From Berberis thunbergii (lineage: Eukaryota > Streptophyta > Magnoliopsida > Ranunculales > Berberidaceae): a DNA stretch of 64,000 nucleotides. Each line of letters opens with the position of its first letter. Position 1 is the stretch's first letter. A program made the position numbers and the translations under genes. Under the pieces are notes generated by a model. That model was not told where the DNA came from and did no database searches. It saw nothing but the letters and a program-made list of their open reading frames with translations. The stretch spans positions 248,001 to 312,000 of the forward strand of contig QNQO01005888.1 of NCBI GenBank assembly GCA_003290165.1. The letters are read 5' to 3'. This document shows positions 11,146 through 22,313 of this stretch, in pieces.

Positions 11146-12560
11146 ATGGTGACCACGAGGTCATGTAACAAAAAAGAATCAGTGGACACATCAAACGCTC
11201 AGGTTGTCCCTATACCACCTCCTTCAGTAGCTCTTGTCTTGCACGGGCAACCAACTCACGCTTTCACACCAACAGTAGCAACGACGGACCCCAAAATCGA
11301 TATGATGGCATCTCAAATACAATGGATTGCCAAGGCGGTGGAGGCTCTCACACGATAGAATCCACCACCCACTAATGGAGATCAGGTGCAGCACGAACCT
11401 CCTCATCCAAAAGATGATAGTGAGCAAGCGTATGAGAGCCAAGCCCCCGCTAGTTCACATTGGACTAGGGGAGGCTGTGCGGCTAACGCATAGCTCACCG
11501 CTAGGACAGAGAGGCTCGACCCAAGGAGCCTCCTCCGCAGAAGGGCACACGATCTGGACGTACTGTACTGCCTATCTATCCCACTATTTTTAGAGTGGAT
11601 CATGAATGAGGCCCTTCCGAGAAAGTTCGCTCTTCCGAATCTCGACTCCTATGATGGAACCACTGATCCTTTCGACCACCTGCGCAATTACCAGTACGTA
11701 ATGGCCCTTAAGAAGAACTTGAATCCGTCATGTGCAAGATCTTTCCCACTAGTCTGAAAAGCTTAGCACTGACGTCATTCCACAGCCTTCCGGCGAAGTC
11801 CATCGACTCCTTCAAAATGTTGGCAAAGAAATTCCTGACACGTTTCGTCGATAGCCAACATTTTCGAAAAGGCTCGCACTACATACTCTCCTTAAAGCAG
11901 AGGTCCAGCAAGACACTCTGAGAGTATGTCATGCGATTCAAAAATGAACTGATCCTCATCGACTGGTGTAGCGATGATAGTGACGGCCTTCACTGCAAGA
12001 CTCAAAGAGGGAAAGCTCTATGAGGACCTCACCCTAGAGCCCCTTCTAGACATGGCGGAGCTTCTCAAGAGTGTCCATAAACACATCACCCTGGAAGAGT
12101 CAAGGACCGTTAAAAGGGAAGCTGAAGGCGAGAAGAAGCTGTCCGCTCCTACGGACAAGAAGGAGGGAAATAGACGCGAGGATGAGGAACATTACAAAGG
12201 AAGCGCAACGACAATAGGCTGGACCCTGGTCGGTTCAGGCCGGAGAAATCGTCCAACTATGTTGGATCTAGAGCGGTGACACCCCTAAATTCTAACCTGT
12301 CAGATATACTAAACTCAATGAAAAACTGGGAGGAACTGAAGTGGCTTCCCAAAGACATGCAAAGACCCAACCAAGCGTGACAACGGCAAGTACTGCGCGT
12401 ACCACAATGAGGCGGCCACGACACCAATGACTACAAGAGTCTGAGGTATGGGAGTACTGGATTCGCAGAGGTAAACTGAAAGAGTTCCTGAAGTCTGAAA
12501 AGCGAACGAAAGAATCAAAAGACAGTAGGGAGTCAGTTAAAAAAATAGAGAAGGAGACTA
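11146..12560 (+). pseudogene. gag of element A, broken
   Basis: The first ATG after the primer site opens a short frame (MVTTRSCNKKES...) that stops at 11358; the rest continues in other frames. Recognisable parts are KFALPNLDSYDGTTDPFDHL (about 11,620-11,680), TLREYVMRFKNELILIDW followed by VTAFTARLKEGKLYEDL (11,915-12,030), and LLKSVHKHITLEESRTVKRE (about 12,060-12,120). A C-terminal part with NWEELKWLPKD and KYCAYHNE (12,320-12,410) corresponds to the zinc-knuckle region of Tat gag. Several stops and frameshifts make it non-functional. The family role is particle formation and RNA packaging. The same protein is present on the minus strand in elements C and D. Confidence 0.85.
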
Positions 12561-12739
12561 GGGATAATATACGTTTTTCATGGAGTTGGTCCAACTGAAA
12601 GCCAGCCATACAGGTCCTGCAAGCGGACTCTATTGGACATCAACCTGCGAATGATGGGCAAACACATCTGCCAGTCGATGATTTAGAGCCTCATTCCTAC
12701 CTTGAAGGAGTCTGAGCGCCACATAACGACGCCTTAGTC

Positions 12740-13100
12740 AACTCGGTCTCCATAGCAAGGTGGGAAGTAAAAAGAGCTCTAGTTGACACAGGAAGTTCTC
12801 TTAACGTTCTATTCTACAACTCGTTCTGCAGGATGGACCTCAAGGAGAAAAACCTGGCGTCTTCAGAACACCCGCTGATTGGATTCAGCGGGGAGAAGTG
12901 CTTCCCCATCAGAAAAGATAAGGTTAGCTACGGTAGTAGGGGAACCACAACTTAGGAAGGTCCTATTTCTGGACTTCATGGTGGTAGACGCACCGTCATC
13001 CTATAATCTCATCTTAGGAAGACCATGGCTCCACTAGATGTAAGCAATGGTCTCCACCCTTCACCAGTGTGTTAAGTATACTGCTAACTACTCTGAAGGA
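12740..13100 (+). pseudogene. Retropepsin-like protease remnant of element A
   Basis: KRALVDTGSSLNVLFYNSFC (around 12,770-12,830) carries an intact aspartic protease triad DTG (Asp codon 12785-12787). Further on, VVDAPSSYNLILGRPWLH (about 12,980-13,030) is the typical second half of a Ty3/Gypsy protease. An internal stop and a frameshift separate the two parts. A family-typical GTICGDQPTAR follows (about 13,097-13,130). After that no reverse transcriptase begins, unlike in autonomous Tat elements. Confidence 0.8.
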
Positions 13101-13439
13101 ACAATATGTGGAGACCAACCTACGGCACGAGGCTGTCACTACGCCTCGACAAATAGAGTGCTCCCAGATTCATCTACATCCTGCAGAACGGCTTGACCCA
13201 GTGCAAGGCCAAACGACGGCAAAGACATCATTCTCAAGCGGTATAGGAGCAATAAGCTCTTTCGCTCAGCGAGTCGAAAAGGCCATATGAAGTGGAAACA
13301 CATCCTCCCGACACTGCGTCGGCACAGAGATCTGCCCCTTACAAGGTCTACTCTTCAGTAACCTATGTAACGCCTCGACAGTCCGCTAAATGATCCGTGA
13401 GGGCAACCCAAATTCACTTCAAGGCCAAGATCAGTTTCT

Positions 13440-15170
13440 CTTTATCGACAGTTAGTTTGCTTTAAGTTATTTGTTTCCCTTTCCATAGTCAATATTGAGT
13501 TTTAGTTATTAAAAGATTTATGTGATTTGCAATCATTTAAGAAATAAATGAAGGATTACGAAAATAAACTCTATTGGTTATTCGAAAGATGTAACAACAA
13601 GCACCTATAGACAGATACAAAAAGCTACATATTACGAATGCCCTAAGACATATACAAAAGGCTACAAGCGTTTGAATACAATGCGACCTGAAGTAAGAAA
13701 CTCGCTTAGACAATTCTATTAAGGGAAGAATCCGACGAAAACTTGCAGACCCTACGATGCGAGCAATCTGCAAGTGACAACAAAGATAAGCGAACAAAAT
13801 TCACTCGACCCCTTCCGAAGATAAAGACGAAGTGTACGAGGGGATTAAAAGGACTGAGCAGTTTGATTACTCCGTCAAATCACCTCAAAAAGCGACCATA
13901 CAATAACGTTGTAGACCTCATGATGGACCACTGGTTTCCTCAAGAGACATCCCACCCCTCTCCTAACTTCCTCAAATAGCTTAGAAAAAGCAGATGAGGA
14001 TGGCCACAAGCAGCGACACAATCACGATCTTCCAGTGCTATCAAGCGAGGCCACATTTCACATGTGCGATACCAAGTGTGACTAAGAGCTACCACACTCG
14101 GAGACACCACACATCGACTAACACTTCGATCAGCCATTGGTTAGCAACGGAATTCAAGCACACGAAGGCAAAATTGGTATGGTTTAACACCAAGCATCTC
14201 CCTTGGTAGGAAATCCGTACTACTTCTCCGCGATGTGAGAAGAGATTACGAGACCTAAGCAGATCAACTACGTGCTCACCAACAACAGGTGACCACACAT
14301 AACAACAACTATCTTTGTGCTTGACCAGTGCAAATGTCGGAACATTCGGAGACTCCAAAGACGGAGATCCACCTTCAGCCTTTGGAAAATCCAAAGCATT
14401 TTCTTCAGCCTTTGGGAAACCCAAAGCGTTCTCTTCCAGCAAGAACATTATAGGAGATAAGCTCTGTGAAGGATAATGCCTACAACGATTGGAAAACACC
14501 ATTATGTAGACATGATGGTTCACCAAGCGGACACTCTAGCATTAACTGCCAAACATTGAATAAAGTATGGAAAACGAGAACATGATGGTTCCCAAGGAAA
14601 CTGCGCAGACAACATCATTCATATTGATGGCGCTACACGCAACCCCATCAATTGTAGGGGAGTAACCGATACTCAACCGTCATGCAGCCTACACCATACA
14701 CGTGTTACCGCATGATTTACGACGTACACACAGTGCACCCTGCCCTAGCTCTTCCTCTGCGGGCCCATGGGCTTGGCCTATTACTCAAACAATATTCTAT
14801 CACATGTTTGGCACGAGCACGATAGATCCTAGTCAACCCTAACATACAAATCGCACCTACAAATCACTAGTTGATTCAAGGTAACTTCGTCCACCCCATG
14901 CGCCAAACAGATGGACTAGGTTCGCACCCCCCTAGTAGGCGAAACCACTTTTCAAACCAGACAAGCTTAGTCGACCAAAACTGATGACAATGGCTTTTGT
15001 TTCAACCTGACACCTAGTTCGCTTAGCACAGGCATCGACGATTTAGGAAGTGGGAGTGTAATCAACGTTATCATGCCTGGTGACGACGACTTGCCAAGGA
15101 TCATTGCCCCCTTTGTGGTGAATGATCGCCGAACCTAATTAGGTAAGCTTAGCTGGTGACGACTAGCAAC
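13440..15170. other. Non-coding spacer of element A in place of pol
   Basis: No RT, RNase H or integrase motif is visible. The longest open stretch is 145 codons on the minus strand (14526-14089) without recognisable homology; it contains two near-copies of a peptide EENAL(G/D)FPKAE. The segment 14,655-14,800 is conserved, reversed, in element E at 62,800-62,960, so at least part of the spacer belongs to the family and is not a random insertion. Confidence 0.6.
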
Positions 15171-15179
15171 AAAAGCTTT

Positions 15180-15835
15180 TGATCAAAACCTTGACTTGTA
15201 GCCCCCACTGTGAGGGTGTAGATTGTCTAAAAGGATGGAGCCTAGTTAGTCCAAAACTTATTCCGACGAATTGCCACAGGACCATTGCTTTTCATAGTGG
15301 CTGCCAAATCACCAAACCTGGACTTGTAGCTTGCACTGCGAGGGTGTAGATAGTCTAGAAGGTTGGAGCCTAGTCAGCTACGACCTGATTCCGACGGCTT
15401 GCCATGGGACCACTGGTTTTTAGCGTGGCCGTCGAAAACTCCCACATTTGTAGCTTGATGCGCACAGATGTAGATGATTATAAAGGTGGGAGCCTAGTCA
15501 ATCTCGAACTAATTCCGATGGCTTGCCACGGGAACACTGTTTTTTCGCTTGGTCGCCAAACTCCTCTCTCTAATTCGTAGCCTCCACCATGTGGGGAGAG
15601 TGTAGATGATTCAAAATGTGGGATCCCAGTCAGTTCTAACTGATTCCGACGGCTTGCCACGGGACCACTGCTTTTCAGACTGGTCGCCAAACTTTTACTC
15701 CTCGAATCTGTAGTCCACTTTACTCGGTCATAAATGATTCAGAATGTGTGGCCTAGTCAGTCCTGAACTGATTCTAACGGCTTGCCACGAGACCACTGTT
15801 TTCAGCATAGTCGCCAAACATGAATCTAGCTGAGT
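15180..15835 (+). repeat. Tandem repeat of 124-132 bp in element A
   Basis: About five copies of a unit containing GAGCCTAGTCAG, CTGATTCCGACGGCTTGCCA, CGGGACCACTG and TTGTAGC...GTGTAGAT. Starts of the GAGCC motif are at about 15,238, 15,366, 15,490, 15,622 and 15,749. Elements B (27.9-28.6 kb) and E (61.7-62.6 kb, reversed) carry the same repeat in the same place. Tat-lineage elements are known to generate tandem repeats in this 3' region. Confidence 0.88.
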
Positions 15836-16357
15836 CAACGTCTTCACACTCAAACGGATCGACATTATAATATTAATGAAGGTTAATCGTGTCGATATAG
15901 AGATCGTATGGCCAGTGCCCAGATAAGAGCTACTTAGGATGCCAACCCGAGCTTATGGCGCCTGACTCGGCATGAACACTCTAACAAATACACTTGCCCA
16001 TCGCAACTCACTCATAGAAGCAAATGTAGCCAACTAGTAAGACCAACAAGGCGAGCCTCAAGCAGCTTACCTTGGGGACAAGACACAGCTTGGATTAATC
16101 AACCCTCAGCTAGACTGTCTGCAACATGCTCATTATCGGACATGACTACACAACAATGGCCATGAGTGTTCACAATACAAAGCGGTCAAACTCTCTATCG
16201 CGAACAGACCACTAAACATCTTATTGATTCAACCAGCCTATGCCAAAGCAACACGACAAAGTGAAATGAAGAAATGCAATAGATACAACAAGCACGAACA
16301 CAGATAAAACTGTTTTCATTAACGATCAAAACGGAAAGGGGTACAATCACAACAAGG

Positions 16358-18829
16358 TTACTCATTATTAGGAGAAGGTACAAAAATAGAAGAGCCAAGT
16401 CTAGTGAAAGATGGAGCAGGAGTAGCAACCACGCACACCACGGCCTGGACATCAAGGCCCAAACTATCGTCCTCGTCCGATGACGCAGAGGTAACAGACA
16501 AATCTACATATGACATCTTCTTTTAATGGCCAAGATCACACTCCGGGTGTTCCTCCTTCATCAGCGCCTGCAGCTCCAGCCAGCCATGTACAACCCAGAG
16601 GAACTCATACTTGCCCTGCTCCTGAAGAAGCTCTTCTTCTAGCACCTTTGCGTCAACAAATTCGCGCTCTAGTAGCTCTAACTTGCCAGTCAGCGCGTCG
16701 ATCTGAGACTGCTCGGTGGCCAGACTATTTTTCACAGTACTAAGCTCATGCAACTCCAATTCGAGTTGGTTCTCAGCCTTTCTCGGCCATCGAGCGTAGA
16801 ACTCCACATTGGATTCCAACTATTGCTTCTCAGCGGCCCAGTCGGCTTCCCTCGAAACACTCTCTTCAGCAAGAGACCTCAGTTCAGAACATGCCTTAGC
16901 CACAACTTCCTTTGCAACCTCAACTTTTCGGCAAATTCGGCTTGACTCCTACTTAAGTTTGACCTTCTCAGACACCACCTCTGACAGATTACGCTCAAGG
17001 TCATCCAAACGAGCCTTCTGAGTCCCAGCGATCACAGTTGACTGATCCAACCTCTTTTCCTCAGCCTGCTTCTTCAACTGCTCAATTTCATTGAGTGCAA
17101 CAGAATATACCTGCATGTGCTAGAAGACACGCTCCAAGGTGTATACCCTCTCAAGAGCCACCTCGACTTCCAACCCAGCAACAGTCGTGTGGTTCAAATG
17201 AGACATACCCAGCATAAGGTACTTCAAGCCCTTTTCCATACATCCTTCCAACGTATCCTCCTCAAGTTTTGGAGCGTGATCCATCAGCCAGCTATGACGC
17301 CTGCTTACATGCTTCCCCGAAGCATACTCTACGTTCGCTGCTTGGTGCTAGACCTGTGAACTCATCTTCACCAAGTTTGGAGCAAACCGGCTTATCCGTG
17401 CACCTTGATGAAACTTTCTCGGATCGGGGATTATGCCAGCGCCACCCTTCATGGTTGCCATTGTCCTCAGACTCTCCTCCATGGCCTTCCCATTATTACA
17501 AACAACCAACCCTTTTGTACAAGACGACTTAATGGGATTCGGAGGGAGAGGAGGAAGCACATTATCCAAAGGGCCCTCCAATACTTCTAGTTGTTGCCTA
17601 AAGTGAGACAGTAAGCAATTCTAACTACAGGATACATGGCCAGTACCGCGGCCACTCTCGGGCAAATCAGCAATGGGGTGATCAGGTTTTATAGCCTTAC
17701 GAAAATCTTTACAGAAGCCTTCGACAGGAATGGTCTCATACAAATCAACACTAGCCAAAGCTGCCATTGCAACCCGTACCAGGCGGTCATTCAGAGCTTT
17801 GACCTGCATGTCACTAAGGCTCGACCTATCTACAACTTCTACAAACCGCAAGTAATCATTCTCCAAGCCGGAAGTGTCTGTCTTCACCCCAACAGGCCTA
17901 GCAGATTCGCACTCTTCCCTCACTGGATCGAGTCGTGTCGAAGATGACCCCGTTCTAACACGGGACCTCTTCCTCACGAAAGAGGCCAGGATTTCAGAAG
18001 ACTCCTCAGCATCAAATATAATGGGAACTTTGGCTCCAGCAACCTTCCTCTTCCTTGAAGGCGCCCCATCTTCCACTTTAATTAACGACGTTCGGTACAG
18101 AGTGGGGGAAACACGCCAATTGTTCGACAGCCTACTATAGATGAAGTTGGAAACTCTTATTACATCGACTGTATTCCTTTTTGGAAAGTTGCGACACGTC
18201 TCCATGTGTTTTGCTCCGCTAAGGTATGATGAGTAGTAGAAAACTTTCCTGCAAGAAAACACAAGCAATGACCAGTCAGCCCGCTAACAAGCATATCAAA
18301 GTCATAAGAAAAGGGTTGAACTTAAGAAACAGCATGAACCGTCGCTCTAGCGAACGAACCTTGCATCGAAAATACTTCGAATCCGCCGAACCCAAAAAGC
18401 AGTATTTTTGCCGGAACTTAAAGTCATCAGGCAGAATAATGAAGTCAGCAACTGAACCCGCGGAGTCACGGTGACACCAGCCTCCTTGTCACTGAGCAGA
18501 ATCATTAGAGTGATCCTATATCCATTAGGCCCCAATTGGGCCGAAAAAATCCTTAAAAGATCCAGGAACTCCCAAATCACGTTCAGAACTCCAAAGCTCA
18601 CTCCGGTCTGAAGTATCCCATGATCCAAGTAGATGAAACCGGTCGGAGGTGACATTGGCGTTTGGTTACCCGTTAGGACATACAATGGCAGGTCCTCAAG
18701 AACTCCATACTTCGTACGGATTTCAGCAAGGTCAAGCTCAGACAACAACCTATCTTTGAAAAATTTCAGGCCCTTGGCCAAGATTGCGCCGTCAAGAAGG
18801 TTTTGTTGAGCCATAAAGAAGATAGACAA
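16358..18829 (-). pseudogene. Antisense ORF of element A (putative gypsy-type transposon protein)
   Basis: On the minus strand a start at 18829 (MSIFFMAQQNLL) opens 160 codons with EDLPLYVLTGNQTPM, IYLDHGILQTGV and AQLGPNGYRI. This resembles the plant family annotated as putative gypsy type transposon (Transposase_28), known as an antisense ORF between pol and 3' LTR in some Tat elements. A likely intron lies at about 18,340-18,170. The second part has a basic segment (APSRKRKVAGAKV), an acidic/serine middle with SRVRTGSSSTRLDPVREECE, and a C-terminal coiled-coil (QIDALTGKLELLEREFVDAK). It ends with an acidic tail SSDEDDSL and PSPNNE at 16358. Frameshifts break the frame. Elements B, D and E carry homologues with matching order and ending. 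The function is unknown; it is transcribed, if at all, against the element. Confidence 0.78.
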
Positions 18830-19053
18830 TCTTTTCTAGTTAGAGGAATATCCTCGAAAGCAAAAAAAGTAGAAGAGTCAGACTCTACACTACGGACGAC
18901 CTAAATAGAGGTTAGGTTCCCGCATCTTTTCCGTCGAACCATCATACGTTCCATTAATGTGGAGTGCGGCTCAAGCAACAATTCAGACTCAATCATCATA
19001 AGCACTGTATCCCTTCAGGAGATGACTTAACGAACCGATGTGACAACCCACTA

Positions 19054-19070
19054 ATTCCCGGGGGGGTAGC
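19054..19070 (+). other. Polypurine tract of element A
   Basis: A G run (19060-19066) followed by TAGC directly precedes the 3' LTR, as in element B (31782-31792). PPTs prime plus-strand DNA synthesis. Confidence 0.75.
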
Positions 19071-19754
19071 GATGATACATAAAAATGGTCACACCTCTAA
19101 GCTATACACATGTCATAATGATCTCGAGGAGTCGAGGGAATACGGACCACAACATCAGCCCAACACTTAACAGGCCCAAGCAATTCTAAGCCCGCTCAAT
19201 TTAGTCCGTCAGGCAGACTCGAACTCTCATTGCATGCTAGGCCCGCACATCTCACAACTATCCTCATTACCCATAAGTCCCACTAAGGCAAGTATCTCGA
19301 GGATCAGCTTCGAACGGGCAACTACAGTTGTTTTTCGCTTCCAACCAGGAAGCAAATACCGGAGTACATTCCACACAAGGAAACTCCTTTCCATGGATTG
19401 CTCTTGGATTGGAAACTATCTCCCGCGTATCTAGGAGCACAGGGCTAACATAAAACTTTTTTACTACAACATGACTCGTAATTACAGAAGGATCTCCACG
19501 ACCTCTTTCCTAAACTACGCCTACGATGGTTTGGTATAACCAAGACTCCTTGCACTATAAATAAGATATGAAGTTGGTAAGATAAAGTATGCTACAAATT
19601 CCCTATTACAGCATTACACCTTCCTTGGATCATTGTCCGACTTTAGAATCGGAGTGCCATCGGCTACCACAACGGTGGTCCGTGGCTCACGTGTGTTACT
19701 TGTGTAGGTCAGCAGAAATCAGGTCAAAGAAGAGAACAAAAAATGACTGCATCA
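19071..19754 (+). repeat. 3' LTR of element A
   Basis: Runs from GATGATACAT to GACTGCATCA; the first T of the LTR appears lost. It is colinear with the 5' LTR over its full length, with frequent substitutions and a TATAAATA at 19556-19563. Confidence 0.9.
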
Positions 19755-20134
19755 TCTATTTGACCTACAATATTGAAAATGAAGTTTCTATCTAAACAAA
19801 TAGTACCAAATCAAACAAGTTTTCAAACAATAGATGTTTTGATTTAAATTCAGCATATCCTATACATTCATTTAGAAGAGTAGTTTGATTAAAATTAATA
19901 GTAATAAATATTAAATAAATAAGTTTAGGAATGGACGGGATGGGCGAGATTGAAAATCTCTATCCCGATCCCATCTCACTCTAGATTAGGACGAAAGGGG
20001 ATCAGGATGAGTTTGATCAATTCTAAAAAGACCCGAAAAATTGAAACGGGATCGGGATTGCGAGATGGGATGCCTACACCTACATTACAAATATCTCATC
20101 GTTTTATCTTTCTCAAAATATGCTCCAAACTCCT

Positions 20135-20640
20135 TCATAAACACCCAAACCACCATAACATAACAATCGCAACAACCACGACCTTTAATGCTACCAATAT
20201 TCTCGCCATCGACACCATATCATAATTACCACAACCAATGTGATCTTCACTCAACCACAACCACAACTTCACTACTACCACAACCACCACCGTTCTCACC
20301 ACTATAACTACCATAGTCACTGCCGTCTCCACCACAACCTTCACTACTACCATGACTGCAACCACTATAATCGACGCCGCCACCACAACCACCACTACCA
20401 TAGCATAACTACCACCACCATTATTACTACTGTCACCATAACCACCATTGCATAAGCACCACAATTACCCTTATGATCGTAGTCACTGCCACAACAACCA
20501 CCATAGAATAACCAACACCATCTTTACAACATTTTTCCTTTGCCACCACTACCATTGCCTTTATTCACGATCACCGCCACCATGACCATACCACTATTAC
20601 TACTACCATCATCATGACCATGAACACCATGAAAATAAGT
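20135..20640. repeat. Imperfect CAC/ACC trinucleotide-rich low-complexity stretch
   Basis: Long degenerate run of ACCACCAT, CACCATAAC and similar triplets. The open frames across it (His/Thr-rich on plus, Val-rich on minus) are artefacts of composition. Confidence 0.85.
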
Positions 20641-21461
20641 TAAATACTTGCCCAATTTTGATTGTTTTCTTTAATTACTACCCAACGCTCATAAAGTAGT
20701 GCATTTTAAACCAATGCATATGCAAACTAATCCAATGTCATCATTTCATCATTTTACAAAATGAATTATTTTACAGTGCACCAAGTCGAGTCTTAGTTTG
20801 CTTAATTTATATGGGCAAATGTTGTATTGTAGAAAGCTAGGTATAAAATGTAATTTTTCCAACTTCATAGAAGAAATTGTAATTATCCATCGACTTTCGG
20901 ATTCGTAGTGTAAAAATCTCTAAAAATGTGTGGGTTGTAAATGTCACGTTGAAGAAACAACCACTAGACATTCTTTATATAAAAAACGAACATGGAAGTT
21001 TCCAAGATTCAGTAATATAGATAGCAATGACTATTGATCCTAATGGATTTTATTGTTTAACGTATATTGTTTGGCCAAGTTTTTATAGGTCCTCTTCACT
21101 TTGCATACTTCTCATCGGTTATCTGACGTTTCAGTCTGACTACTAACATTAGACTGCCAAAGAAGAAAAGCATGCTCCTATTAGCTGTAATTAACCTCAA
21201 GACACTTCTTTTTGTTGGAAAAGAAATACCCAAGTGTCGAGCACTAGGCATTTTTTAAACTCTTTCTAAGCACCATCTCATAAGCAGTGACTCACGCTCT
21301 TAGCACATGATGGCATAATCCTTCCCTTTATTTCAAACACTTGTTAGTTTCCAACCCTCACCCATGCGACCGTCACGTACAACGTCCTCTATGTGCCACT
21401 CGCGTAATGATGGAAAGTGTGGTACAAAACAGTAATTTATCGAGCTCTTAAGTTGCATGAC
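20641..21461. other. Unassigned stretch before element D
   Basis: AT-rich DNA with no gene, repeat unit or element end that I can recognise. It ends at the reversed LTR of element D. Confidence 0.45.
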
Positions 21462-22040
21462 TGATGCATCCAAATCCGTATTGATTGATTTTTGACCTGC
21501 AAAAATGAACAACACTGAGCCAAGGATCATCGTTGTGGTGGCAAAAAACACTCCGATGCTAAAATCAGGTGATTGAGTAAGGATGGATATAGACTGTAAA
21601 TTAGATTGATAGTGAATACCTTTTTCATCCCCCTTGTTCACCCTATATAGCTAGTATTTCACTCATTCATTAACTTTATTATTGAGACGTGATGGAGGGA
21701 GGAGATCCCTCACAGGATCTTACCTTTCCATGACTGAGTTTTGTTCGGCTCTTGGCTATATTTGGGACCCAATAATCGATTGGGTCGAGAGTTTTGCAAA
21801 TTGATCAAAGGTATGTGATAGCTCAAAAGTTTGTGTTTGAGCCTTATTGTATTGGGCAAAACTCCAAGATCCACACAATGCTAGGCCTGTATAATCTGAT
21901 CTTGAGCACCCGACTTATGGGCTGAATAGTGACTAGGCTAGTTGTGATCATGCTTGGGCCTGCGCTGAGGCCTTTCCGTATTAAGGTTGGCATGTGCCAC
22001 CTGTACGACAGTGATCAGATGGTTGTTTGATGTCATATCA
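21462..22040 (-). repeat. 3' LTR of element D (reversed)
   Basis: Runs from TGATGCATCC to TGTCATATCA (TG...CA), 579 bp, followed by a reversed polypurine tract. It shares the GTTGTGGTGGC...CACTCCGATGC block with the other LTRs but is otherwise a distinct family. Confidence 0.78.
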
Positions 22041-22060
22041 ACTATTCCCCCAGTTAGTGG
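22041..22060 (-). other. Polypurine tract of element D
   Basis: On the minus strand CCCACTAACTGGGGGAATAGT directly abuts the LTR end at 22040. Same arrangement as in A, B and E. Confidence 0.65.
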
Positions 22061-22313
22061 GGTTCATACAAGGCCACTAATCAAATGTGTGTGGGGGTCG
22101 TGTGATGCCATGATGGCATATTTTGGCGCCTTTTCGGCTTTGGCGCTGCAGTTAATGCTTATGCAGCGGTTAGGTGATTACTTATCCTACATGCTAGGCT
22201 TATGTAGGACTATTCTATGAGAGTTTTGATCTTTTCACCTTTCGGAGTTTGCTTCTATTCTCTATATTTTAAAGAACTCTCCAATTAATTTTTGTGCAAA
22301 TCTCCATCCAACC

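Larger units (their letters stand above)
10393..19754 (+). mobile_element. Element A: non-autonomous Tat-like LTR retrotransposon, 9.36 kb
   Basis: Both LTRs are present (10393-11070 and 19071-19754). Order: 5' LTR, primer site, gag, protease, non-coding spacer, a 125-130-bp tandem array, an antisense ORF, polypurine tract, 3' LTR. No reverse transcriptase, RNase H or integrase motif was found in any frame between protease and antisense ORF, so it would depend on a partner. The LTRs differ frequently by eye, so the insertion is not recent. No clean 5-bp target duplication was found. It sits inside the split hAT element at 9477-20082. Confidence 0.85.
9477..20082. mobile_element. Old hAT element split by nested LTR insertions
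   Basis: The left end TAGGGGTCGGCACGGGAC and the inverted right end TAGGTGTAGGCATCCCA resemble each other and the ends of the three other hAT elements here. Both arms are rich in GGGACGGGATG motifs. The flanking octamers CTTTATAA (9469-9476) and CATTACAA (20083-20090) agree at six of eight positions, a plausible aged target duplication. Removing the LTR remnant (9725-10245) and element A (10393-19754) leaves about 720 bp, similar to the hAT elements of 842 and 1,026 bp nearby. Confidence 0.5.

Noticed and set aside
10388..19759. Target-site duplication for element A
   Set aside because: GGCTC before the 5' LTR and TCTAT after the 3' LTR do not match, so no duplication is claimed.
20240..20455. 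His/Tyr-rich ORF, and Val-rich ORF on the other strand
   Set aside because: Both come from the CAC/ACC low-complexity stretch; composition alone keeps the frames open.
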